A program made the position numbers and the translations under genes. A stretch of DNA of 62,653 nucleotides, from assembly GCA_025358085.1 (NCBI GenBank), contig JANYKT010000132.1, positions 1 to 62,653 on the forward strand, read 5' to 3'. Below are positions 56,417 to 62,653 of the stretch, in pieces. The notes under the pieces are model-generated. The model was given only the letters and a program-made list of their open reading frames with translations. It did no database searches and was not told where the DNA came from. Source of the DNA: Deltaproteobacteria bacterium. Its GTDB lineage: Bacteria; Myxococcota; Myxococcia; Myxococcales; 40CM-4-68-19. Numbering within the stretch: the stretch's first letter is position 1; each line of letters begins with the position of its first letter.

Positions 56417-57019
56417 GTGGTGCTTTCTAGCAGCGTGCTGGTTCTCAATCGGCTCTACCAGCCAGTGCACGTCACCAGCGTCCGCCGCGCGCTCATCCTG
56501 CTGTATCGCGGCGCGGCCAAGGCGGTGGACGAGCGTTACCAGACCTTCGACTTCGAGAGCTGGGCCGAGCTGACCGCGGCGCTGCACGAGGAGTCCATCG
56601 GCACTCCCCACAAGCGCCTGCGGGTGCCGCGGGTCATCCTGCTCCAGGCCTACGACCACCTGCCGCGGGCGCGGGTGCGCTTCTCGCGGCTCAACGTTTA
56701 CGCGCGCGACCACAACACCTGCCAGTACTGCAGCCGCACGCCGTCGCGCGCCGAGCTCAACCTCGACCATGTGATTCCGCGCAGCCACGGCGGCGTCACC
56801 AGCTGGGAAAACGTCGTCTGCTCCTGCGTGCCGTGCAACCTGCGCAAGGGCGGCCGAACGCCGGAGCAGGCGCATATGAAGCTCAAGCGCACGCCGTCGA
56901 GGCCGCGCTGGACGCCGTTCTTCCGCGGACCGCCCAAGACCGGCGCTTTCTACCAGCAGTGGCTGCCGTTCCTCACGCTCAGCGATATGGCGTACTGGAA
57001 CGCGGAGCTCGAAGACTGA
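56417..57019 (+). CDS. HNH endonuclease family protein
   Basis: A 200-aa protein with an HNH nuclease core: YARDHNTCQYCSRTPSRAEL, LNLDHVIPRSHGG, TSWENVVCSCVPCNLRKG (two CxxC pairs for structural zinc; His of DHV as base; Asn and the last His/Asn). N-terminus SSVLVLNRLYQPVHVTSVRRA is well conserved among chromosomal copies in myxobacteria and other phyla. GTG 56417 with GGGAGG upstream, two bases after selA. It is not part of a mobile element here and its role is unknown; DNA repair is one guess. Confidence 0.9.
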   Translation: MVLSSSVLVLNRLYQPVHVTSVRRALILLYRGAAKAVDERYQTFDFESWAELTAALHEESIGTPHKRLRVPRVILLQAYDHLPRARVRFSRLNVYARDHNTCQYCSRTPSRAELNLDHVIPRSHGGVTSWENVVCSCVPCNLRKGGRTPEQAHMKLKRTPSRPRWTPFFRGPPKTGAFYQQWLPFLTLSDMAYWNAELED

Positions 57020-57058
57020 TCCGTGACGGCCGCACCCGCATCAAGTACAGTCGTCACC

Positions 57059-57328
57059 ATGGCCGCTCTCATCGATACGCCCGAAGCCGCGAACCGCCTC
57101 GCTCGCGCCATCGCCTCCGACCTCTCGCTTTACAACGAAGCGAAGATCAAGGAGGGCATCGAGCAGGACACCTTTTTTGACGTCCTCTCCGACGAGATCC
57201 AGGAGGGCCGCGTGCACTATGAGGGCCGCGTCGACAAGGGGCTGCTCGCGCGCACCAACTTCTTCGACCGCGCGCTGGTTGACGTCATCCTCGCGCGGAA
57301 GGGCCACATCCTGTCGAAGATCTGGTGA
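57059..57328 (+). CDS. Conserved small protein of unknown function
   Basis: An 89-aa acidic helical protein (MAALIDTPEAANRLARAIAS, DLSLYNEAKIKEGIEQDTFF, then ILARKGHILSKIW at the end). I do not recognise a named domain; the text looks conserved and matches the style of small myxobacterial proteins. ATG 57059 is preferred; a GTG at 57023, four bases after the HNH stop, would add 12 residues. Overlaps the pseudouridine synthase gene by four bases (GTGA), so it belongs to this operon. Confidence 0.7.
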   Translation: MAALIDTPEAANRLARAIASDLSLYNEAKIKEGIEQDTFFDVLSDEIQEGRVHYEGRVDKGLLARTNFFDRALVDVILARKGHILSKIW

Positions 57329-58245
57329 AGCTGACGGTGAGCGCGGCAGAGGCTGGCCAAAGGATCGACAAGCTCCTGGTCGCGCGCCTGCCCGAGCTGT
57401 CCCGTTCGCGGCTCAAGTCCCTCATCGAGCAAGGCCACGTTCTCCTCGACGGCGCGTCCGCCAAGGCGAGCGCGCGGCCGCGGTCTGGCGCAGTGCTCGC
57501 CGTTGAAATTCCTGCTGCCACACAGACCGCGCTGGTGGCCGAGGCTCTGGCTCTGCCCGTGCTCTACGACGATGCTTTCTTGCTGGTGATCGACAAGCCC
57601 GCGGGGATCGCGGTGCATCCCGGAGCCGGCATCTCGAGCGGTACGGTGGTGCACGGGCTGCTCTCGCAAGTGCGCGACCTGGTCGGCATCGGGGGCGAGC
57701 TGCGGCCCGGCATCGTGCACCGGCTCGACAAGGACACGAGCGGCTGCCTGGTGGTGGCGAAGAGCGAGGTCGCGCTGCGCGGGCTGCAGGCGGCTTTCAA
57801 GGCGCGAACGGTGGACAAGCGCTACCTAGCGCTGGTGCACGGCGCGCCGGCGGACTCCGGGGAGTTCGACACGCTCTACGCGCGCCACGCGGTCGACCGC
57901 AAGCGCTTCAGCTCGAAGGTGCGCGAGGGCCGCCGGGCAGTGACGCGGTGGCGCGTGCTGCGGCGCTTCGAGCAGGCGACCTTGGTCGAGGTCGAGTTGT
58001 TGACCGGTCGCACCCACCAGATCCGCGCCCACTTCGCGGATGCCGGCTTTCCGTTGCTCGGCGACAAGCTCTACGGCGGAACGCGGCGCGACGCGAAAGT
58101 CTTCGAGCGCCCGCTCATCGCGCGGCAGGCGCTGCATGCGGCCCGCCTGTCCTTCGCGCATCCCATCACCGCGGCCATGGTCGCCTGCGAGGCGCCGGCG
58201 CCGGAAGACTTCCGAGCCGCCGTCCGCGCGCTGGAGGGCACTTGA
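57325..58245 (+). CDS. RluD-family 23S rRNA pseudouridine synthase
   Basis: A 306-aa RluA/RluD-type enzyme that isomerises uridines in RNA. N-terminal S4 RNA-binding domain (QRIDKLLVARLPELSRSRLKS), then catalytic domain with PGIVHRLDKDTSGCLVVAKS (catalytic Asp in RLDKDTSG), DKRYLALVHG, LLTGRTHQIRAHF and GDKLYGG. Starts at GTG 57325. The S4 domain points to RluD (positions 1911-1917) rather than RluA, but specificity is inferred. Confidence 0.93.
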   Translation: MKLTVSAAEAGQRIDKLLVARLPELSRSRLKSLIEQGHVLLDGASAKASARPRSGAVLAVEIPAATQTALVAEALALPVLYDDAFLLVIDKPAGIAVHPGAGISSGTVVHGLLSQVRDLVGIGGELRPGIVHRLDKDTSGCLVVAKSEVALRGLQAAFKARTVDKRYLALVHGAPADSGEFDTLYARHAVDRKRFSSKVREGRRAVTRWRVLRRFEQATLVEVELLTGRTHQIRAHFADAGFPLLGDKLYGGTRRDAKVFERPLIARQALHAARLSFAHPITAAMVACEAPAPEDFRAAVRALEGT

Positions 58246-59303
58246 ATCCGGCGGAACTCCGCGCCGCCGCCGGTCAGGGCACAGGCGCTCTCCCCGGCAG
58301 AGGTGCTGTCCCCCGCGGTTGCACCGCCCGCCCGCACTTGCAGCTGGCACTCCTCGCGGTGCCGGCCCTGCTGGCCTGCGCGCATCCGCCCCCGCCAAAG
58401 GTGGCAAGGGGCGAGGTGCTGCACGCGCGCGTGCACTCGCACGGCCTGGCGGCAAATCTGCTCGGCGACCCGGCTGAGCTCGAGGTCGTGGTCTGGCTGC
58501 CCCGCGGCTACGCGACCAGCGAAAGGCGCTATCCGGTGCTCTACCTGCTGCATGGTTTCGGAAGCAGCCCCGCGACCTTTTTCGATGGCTCGGCCGCGGG
58601 CTTTTCCATCGAAGCCGAAGCGCCCGACTTCATCGTGGTCGCGCCCAGCGGGCACAATCGCTACGGCGGCAGCTTCTGGGTGGACTCGCCCGTCACCGGC
58701 GCATGGGCCAAGGCGCTCGACACGGATCTGGTCGCCTGGGTCGACAAGAGCTTCCGCACGCTCGCGGCCGCGTCGGCGCGCGGGATCGCCGGCCACTCGA
58801 TGGGCGGCTTCGCGGCGCTGCAGCACGGTCTCGCGCGGCCCGATCTCTTCGGCGCCGTCTACGCGCTCTCGCCCTGCTGCCTCGGAGACCAGCTGGCGCG
58901 AGACCTGCCGGAGAGCGCCGGAGCGTCGCTGCGCACGCCGGACCAGGTCGCCCGCGCGCAGGATCTGGGCGGCCTCGCCGTCGCGGTCGCGGCGGCGTTT
59001 TCTCCCGACCCATCGCGGCCGCCGCTCTTCGTCGATCTGACCCTGGCCGCGCGCGACCGCTGGACCGCGCCGCTCCTGCTCGCGAACGCAAACAAGCTGC
59101 GCGTGATCGGCCTCGAGTTCGGCCGCGAGGACGAGTTCCGTCACCTCCCTGCAACCGTCGAGCAGCTCTACGCCGGGCTCCAGGAGGCCCGGGCCCAGGT
59201 CCAGCTGCAGGAATTTGACGGCCACCACTCAGACCATCTGGGCGAGCGCCTCGAACTACGGGTCCTCCCGTTCTTCGCCTTCGCGTTATCCTCCCGCCCG
59301 TGA
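58242..59303 (+). CDS. Lipoprotein esterase, alpha/beta hydrolase (esterase D/PF00756-like)
   Basis: Up to 353 aa. Hydrolase core: YPVLYLLHGFGSSPATFFDG (oxyanion loop), FIVVAPSGHN, the nucleophile elbow GIAGHSMGGFAAL, and a C-terminal catalytic His in FDGHHSDHLGER. A lipobox (LLAVPALLAC) lies about 45 residues after TTG 58242, too far for a normal signal, so an internal TTG at 58338 is probably the real start. The first choice overlaps the upstream gene by TTGA. The likely job is hydrolysis of an ester at the cell surface; substrate unknown. Confidence 0.8.
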   Translation: MNPAELRAAAGQGTGALPGRGAVPRGCTARPHLQLALLAVPALLACAHPPPPKVARGEVLHARVHSHGLAANLLGDPAELEVVVWLPRGYATSERRYPVLYLLHGFGSSPATFFDGSAAGFSIEAEAPDFIVVAPSGHNRYGGSFWVDSPVTGAWAKALDTDLVAWVDKSFRTLAAASARGIAGHSMGGFAALQHGLARPDLFGAVYALSPCCLGDQLARDLPESAGASLRTPDQVARAQDLGGLAVAVAAAFSPDPSRPPLFVDLTLAARDRWTAPLLLANANKLRVIGLEFGREDEFRHLPATVEQLYAGLQEARAQVQLQEFDGHHSDHLGERLELRVLPFFAFALSSRP

Positions 59304-60355
59304 AGGACCTCGCGAGCCACATCCCCTTGCTTCTCTCGCGTGCGCGCGCGCTGCTTCGGCTGCCGGGCGGACCTGAGGGCGAGCTCGGCCGCAGGGAGAT
59401 CCCCAAGGCGGCCGCGGCGGTGATGGCCCTGCACGACGGGCTGGTGGGAAGCCGCCCGCTGGCGCGACCCGAGACTTACGACGAGGCCGGACATCTGGGC
59501 GCCTACCTGCTCTGGTGGTGGCCCCAGACTTACCAAAAGACTCGCGCGGCGCTCTCGCTGTCGGCGTTGCCTTCGTTGCCCGCGAGTCCGCGTATCCTCG
59601 ACCTTGGGGCGGGACCAGGGCCGGCTGCCATCGCGGCGCTTGATGTGCTGGGCGGCGAGGCGCTCGCCATCGACGTGAGCCAGCCCGCGCTTGCCGAGGC
59701 GCGCGCTCTGGGAAATCTGCGCACGCAGAAATTGAATCTCGCGCTGGAGCCGGCTCCGCGCGGCTTTGATCTGGTGATCGCGGCAAACCTCCTGCTCGAG
59801 CTGCCCGAGGTGCGGCGCCGGGCGCTTTTGGACTCGCTCGAGGGCGTGGTGGTGCTGATCGAGCCGGCGCTGCGAGAGACCGGCCGCGCGCTCCTGGAGC
59901 TGCGCGACTTGTTGCTCGCTGCCGGCTCCTGGAAAGCGCTGGCGCCTTGCCTGACGCAGCGGCCCTGTCCCGCGCTCACCCTGGCGAAGGACTGGTGCAC
60001 CGCTGAAGCCCGCTGGACTCCGCCGCGGCACATCACGCAGCTCGCCGGGGCGACCGGTCTGCGCGCCGACGAGCTGCTCTCGTTCGCGCCGCTCGTCCTC
60101 GCGCGCGAGTCGCCGCCGCCGGCTCGACACGTCTGGCGCGTGGTCGGCGTGCCGCCTCCCGAGAAGGGCAAGCGACGCTTCTTCATCTGCAGCGACGAAG
60201 GCCGGCTGCCTCTCGCGCGCCTGGACAAGTCCGCCTCGCCAGCGAACCAGGCGTTTGACACCCTCGAGCGCGGCGACCTGGTCCGGGTGGGGTCGGTGGA
60301 CCGGCGCGGCGACGGCCTGCGCGTGGATGCTGCCACGAAATTGGAGAAGCTTTAA
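59300..60355 (+). CDS. Rsm22-like SAM-dependent methyltransferase-fold protein
   Basis: A 351-aa protein with a class I methyltransferase core (RILDLGAGPGPAAIAAL motif I, LAIDVSQPALAEAR, FDLVIAANLLLELP) and, after it, a Cys cluster CLTQRPCPALTLAKDWCTAE seen in Rsm22-type proteins, followed by a C-terminal beta domain with RRFFICSDEGRLPLARL. Rsm22 acts in mitochondrial small-subunit assembly; its relatives bind an Fe-S cluster at such Cys. The bacterial role is probably ribosomal but unproven. GTG 59300 overlaps the esterase stop by four bases. Confidence 0.82.
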   Translation: MKDLASHIPLLLSRARALLRLPGGPEGELGRREIPKAAAAVMALHDGLVGSRPLARPETYDEAGHLGAYLLWWWPQTYQKTRAALSLSALPSLPASPRILDLGAGPGPAAIAALDVLGGEALAIDVSQPALAEARALGNLRTQKLNLALEPAPRGFDLVIAANLLLELPEVRRRALLDSLEGVVVLIEPALRETGRALLELRDLLLAAGSWKALAPCLTQRPCPALTLAKDWCTAEARWTPPRHITQLAGATGLRADELLSFAPLVLARESPPPARHVWRVVGVPPPEKGKRRFFICSDEGRLPLARLDKSASPANQAFDTLERGDLVRVGSVDRRGDGLRVDAATKLEKL

Positions 60356-60356
60356 A

Positions 60357-61328
60357 TTGAAGCTGCTCATCTTGATGGGTCCCACTGCCTCCGGAAAGAC
60401 CGGACTCGCCTGCGATCTGGCCGAGCGGCTGGGCGCCGAGATCGTCAACGCCGACAGCCAGCAGTGCTACCGCGGCCTCGACCGCGTCACCGCCAAGCCG
60501 ACCGCGCAGGAGCAGGGGCGCGTGCGTCACCACTTGCTGGACGTCGCAGAGCCGGAAGAGCAGCTGGACGCGGCGGCGTTCGTACGCATGGCCGATGCGG
60601 CGCTGAAGGACATCGCCGCGCGGGGCAAGCGCGCCATCGTCGCGGGCGGGACCGGGCTCTGGATCCGCGCGCTGGTGAATGGATTGGTTGACGCGCCCGC
60701 CGCAGACTCAGGGTTCCGGACGGCGCTCCGCGCGGAACTTGCCGAGCGCGGGCCCTTGGTATTGCACGCGAGGCTTTCGGCGATCGATCCGGAATCGGGG
60801 GCGCGGATCCACGCCACCGACCGCGTCCGCGTCGAGCGGGCGCTCGAGGTCCACGCGCTCGGGGGCAGACCGCTGAGCGAGCTGCACCGGGCCCACGCCT
60901 TCGCGGAGCGGCGCTATGAGGCCAGGCGAATCTTCATCGATCCGCCGCGCGAAATACTGGCTGCGCGCATCGCGGCGCGGACGCGCGAACTCTGGACCAG
61001 CGGCGCGCTCGAGCGCGAGACGCGCTGGCTGCAGGAGCGCATCGCGCGCGTACCCGCGGCGGCAAAGGCGCTGAAGATCATCGGTTACGGCGAGTGCGAC
61101 CGGTGGCTGCAGGACGGCTTGGCCGCGGCCGGGCTCGAACCCGGTGTCGACGCGAGCCTCGAGCGGGGTTCGGTCGAGGCGACGCTGGAGCGCATCAACG
61201 CGCGCACCCGGCAGTACGCAAAGCGGCAGCGGACCTGGTTCGCCAAAGAGGCACGTCCCGTTGCCTGGCCTCTCGACGCAACGCTCCTTTGCGAAGACGC
61301 TTTGCGGTGGTACGAGGCCGCCGAATGA
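60357..61328 (+). CDS. miaA: tRNA dimethylallyltransferase MiaA
   Basis: Adds a dimethylallyl group to A37 of tRNAs that read U-starting codons, 323 aa. P-loop ILMGPTASGKTGLACDLAE, IVNADSQQCYRGLDR, TAKPTAQEQGRVRHHLLDV, VAGGTGLWIRALVNGL, and the C-terminal QYAKRQRTWF typical of the family. TTG 60357 with GGAGAAG seven bases upstream is the start. Overlaps accA by four bases. Confidence 0.96.
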   Translation: MKLLILMGPTASGKTGLACDLAERLGAEIVNADSQQCYRGLDRVTAKPTAQEQGRVRHHLLDVAEPEEQLDAAAFVRMADAALKDIAARGKRAIVAGGTGLWIRALVNGLVDAPAADSGFRTALRAELAERGPLVLHARLSAIDPESGARIHATDRVRVERALEVHALGGRPLSELHRAHAFAERRYEARRIFIDPPREILAARIAARTRELWTSGALERETRWLQERIARVPAAAKALKIIGYGECDRWLQDGLAAAGLEPGVDASLERGSVEATLERINARTRQYAKRQRTWFAKEARPVAWPLDATLLCEDALRWYEAAE

Positions 61329-62338
61329 GCACCTACGCACTGGAGTTCGAAAAGCCGCTCCTTGAGCTGGAGCAAAAGCTGGCCGAGCTCAAACGTTCCG
61401 CGGCCACCGGCACCGCGCTCGAGCCCGGGGACACGCTCGACAGCGAGATCCGGCGGCTGGAAAAGCGCTGCGCCAAGCTGCAGCAGGAGATCTTCGCCGA
61501 GCTTTCGCGCTGGCAGGTGGTCCAGCTTTCGCGCCATCCGAACCGGCCCTACACGCTTGATTACGTCCAGCGGATCTTTACCGATTGGATCGAGCTGCAC
61601 GGCGACCGCGCCTTTGCCGACGACCCCGCGCTGGTGGGCGGCTTCGCCCGCCTGGATGGCGAGCCGGTGATGGTGCTGGGCCAGCAAAAGGGTCGATCCA
61701 CTAAAGAGAATATTCTGAGAAGCTTCGGTATGCCGCGACCCGAGGGCTACCGCAAGGCGCTGCGGCTGATGAAGCTGGCCGAACGGTTCGACCGGCCGGT
61801 GATCGCTTTCATCGATACGCCGGGCGCCTATCCCGGAATCGACGCCGAGGAGCGGGGCCAGTCTGAGGCCATCGCCGTCTGCCTGGAGGAGATGGCAGGC
61901 CTCGAAGTCCCCATCATCTCGGTCGTCATCGGCGAGGGCGGGTCGGGCGGGGCGCTGGCCATCGGCGTCTGCAACCGGCTGCTGATGCTGCAATACAGCT
62001 GGTACTCCGTGATCTCGCCAGAGTCGTGCGCGGCCATCCTGTATCGCGACTCGTCCAAGGGCGAGAAGGCGGCCGAGGCGCTCAGGCTCACCGCGCGGGA
62101 CGCCTACGAAATGGGCATCGTCGAGGAGCTCATCGAGGAGTCGCCCGGCGGCGCGCACCGCGACCCGGCGGTCACCGCGCAGAACCTGGGCCTCGCCTTG
62201 CGGCGCCATTTGCGCGAACTTCGCGATTTGGGTCCCAAGGGCCTGGTGGACGACCGCTACGCAAAGTTCCGTAAGTTGGGGCCGGTGACCGAGCCGCGGC
62301 CCGAGCCCGCCTCTCCGCTGCGTCGCGAGACCGATTGA
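61325..62338 (+). CDS. accA: Acetyl-CoA carboxylase carboxyltransferase subunit alpha
   Basis: Carboxyltransferase alpha subunit, first step of fatty acid synthesis with AccD, 337 aa. Typical features: N-terminal coiled region (LEFEKPLLELEQKLAELK), WQVVQLSRHPNRPYTLDY, GDRAFADDPALVGGFAR, MPRPEGYRKALRLMKLAERF, FIDTPGAYPGIDAEERGQSE, GEGGSGGALAIGVCNR and SVISPESCAAILYRD. ATG 61325 overlaps miaA (ATGA). Confidence 0.97.
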   Translation: MSTYALEFEKPLLELEQKLAELKRSAATGTALEPGDTLDSEIRRLEKRCAKLQQEIFAELSRWQVVQLSRHPNRPYTLDYVQRIFTDWIELHGDRAFADDPALVGGFARLDGEPVMVLGQQKGRSTKENILRSFGMPRPEGYRKALRLMKLAERFDRPVIAFIDTPGAYPGIDAEERGQSEAIAVCLEEMAGLEVPIISVVIGEGGSGGALAIGVCNRLLMLQYSWYSVISPESCAAILYRDSSKGEKAAEALRLTARDAYEMGIVEELIEESPGGAHRDPAVTAQNLGLALRRHLRELRDLGPKGLVDDRYAKFRKLGPVTEPRPEPASPLRRETD

Positions 62339-62396
62339 CGACAGCGGCTGAAGTAGCGCTTGATCAGCCGCGGCTTACGCGCGAAGGATCGAAGTA

Positions 62397-62653
62397 ATGT
62401 CTCGCACCTGCCCGGAATGCAGCGTTTCCTATGAAGAAGAGATCCTTCACTGCCCGGAGGACGGTCTCGACTTGTCCAACGTGGAGCCGGACGACCCGCT
62501 GATCGGGCGCAGCATCGGCTCTTACCGGGTGGTGAGGCCGCTGGGCAAGGGTGGCATGGGCGCGGTGTACCTGGCCGAACACCCGGTGATCGGGTCGCGC
62601 GTCGCCATCAAGTTCCTGCACCCGCAGTACTCGACTGACGAGAAGATCGTCGA
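62397..62653 (+). CDS. Ser/Thr protein kinase, N-terminal part (runs off window)
   Basis: The first 85 codons of a kinase gene. It begins with a small zinc-ribbon-like segment CPECSVSYEEEILHCPEDG (two CPxC/D halves), then SIGSYRVVRPLGKGGMGAVYLAE (Gly loop) and VAIKFLHPQYS (Lys). This layout is common for myxobacterial PknB-type kinases. ATG 62397; the rest lies beyond the right edge. Confidence 0.88.
   Translation, partial: MSRTCPECSVSYEEEILHCPEDGLDLSNVEPDDPLIGRSIGSYRVVRPLGKGGMGAVYLAEHPVIGSRVAIKFLHPQYSTDEKIV

Overview
The window is high-GC bacterial chromosome and looks like a member of the Myxococcota (Anaeromyxobacter/Myxococcus relatives). This is inferred from gene content, not from a search. 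The signs are GTG/TTG starts with 1-4 base overlaps, an ECF sigma factor near a large Ser/Thr kinase with a TPR-like C-terminal half, an NtrC-type regulator, an Rsm22-like methyltransferase beside miaA and accA, many secreted lipoproteins, and a second kinase with an N-terminal zinc ribbon at the right edge.

Layout. 1-3.4 kb is a decay zone: a frameshifted IS5-type transposase, a REP-associated tyrosine transposase flanked by an inverted palindromic motif, and a frameshifted gene remnant. 3.4-8.3 kb is the translation operon rpsP-rimM-trmD-rplS, then an SMC/YhaN-like ATPase with a degenerate P-loop, yraN and rsmI. 8.3-17.3 kb holds an outer-membrane protein, an NtrC-type regulator, a metzincin lipoprotein plus HEAT-like gene with a collapsed tandem copy upstream, a HAD phosphatase and a large sensor kinase.

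17.6-38.4 kb is the most interesting part: a respiratory island. It has two cupredoxin-like secreted proteins, a chemoreceptor directly abutting one of them, an AraC regulator, two paralogous outer-membrane heme-porin fusions (N-terminal CxxCH followed by a beta-barrel, Cyc2-like) each followed by a periplasmic diheme cytochrome c, an SCO-like protein that has lost ligand residues, and an aa3-type cytochrome oxidase operon with two subunit III genes, a 52-aa membrane protein and a third diheme cytochrome. The parts needed to carry electrons from an outer-membrane heme through periplasmic hemes or copper to O2 are all here. My reading is that this is an outer-membrane electron-input chain linked to an aerobic terminal oxidase. 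A urease operon (ureD-ureAB fusion-ureC-ureF-ureG, no ureE) sits between the two heme-porin modules, beside SDR and kinase remnants.

38.7-47.8 kb contains a Ser/Thr kinase and a 1804-aa subtilase lipoprotein with Ig-like domains and a C-terminal NHL/beta-propeller region, divergent from an ECF sigma factor. 47.9-62.7 kb is mostly housekeeping: a cystathionine gamma-synthase-type enzyme and homoserine dehydrogenase, a decayed unknown gene, a lytic transglycosylase, an M19 dipeptidase, selA, an HNH endonuclease, a small conserved protein, an RluD-type pseudouridine synthase, an esterase, an Rsm22-like protein, miaA, accA and the start of a Ser/Thr kinase gene. I saw no tRNA, rRNA or CRISPR array.
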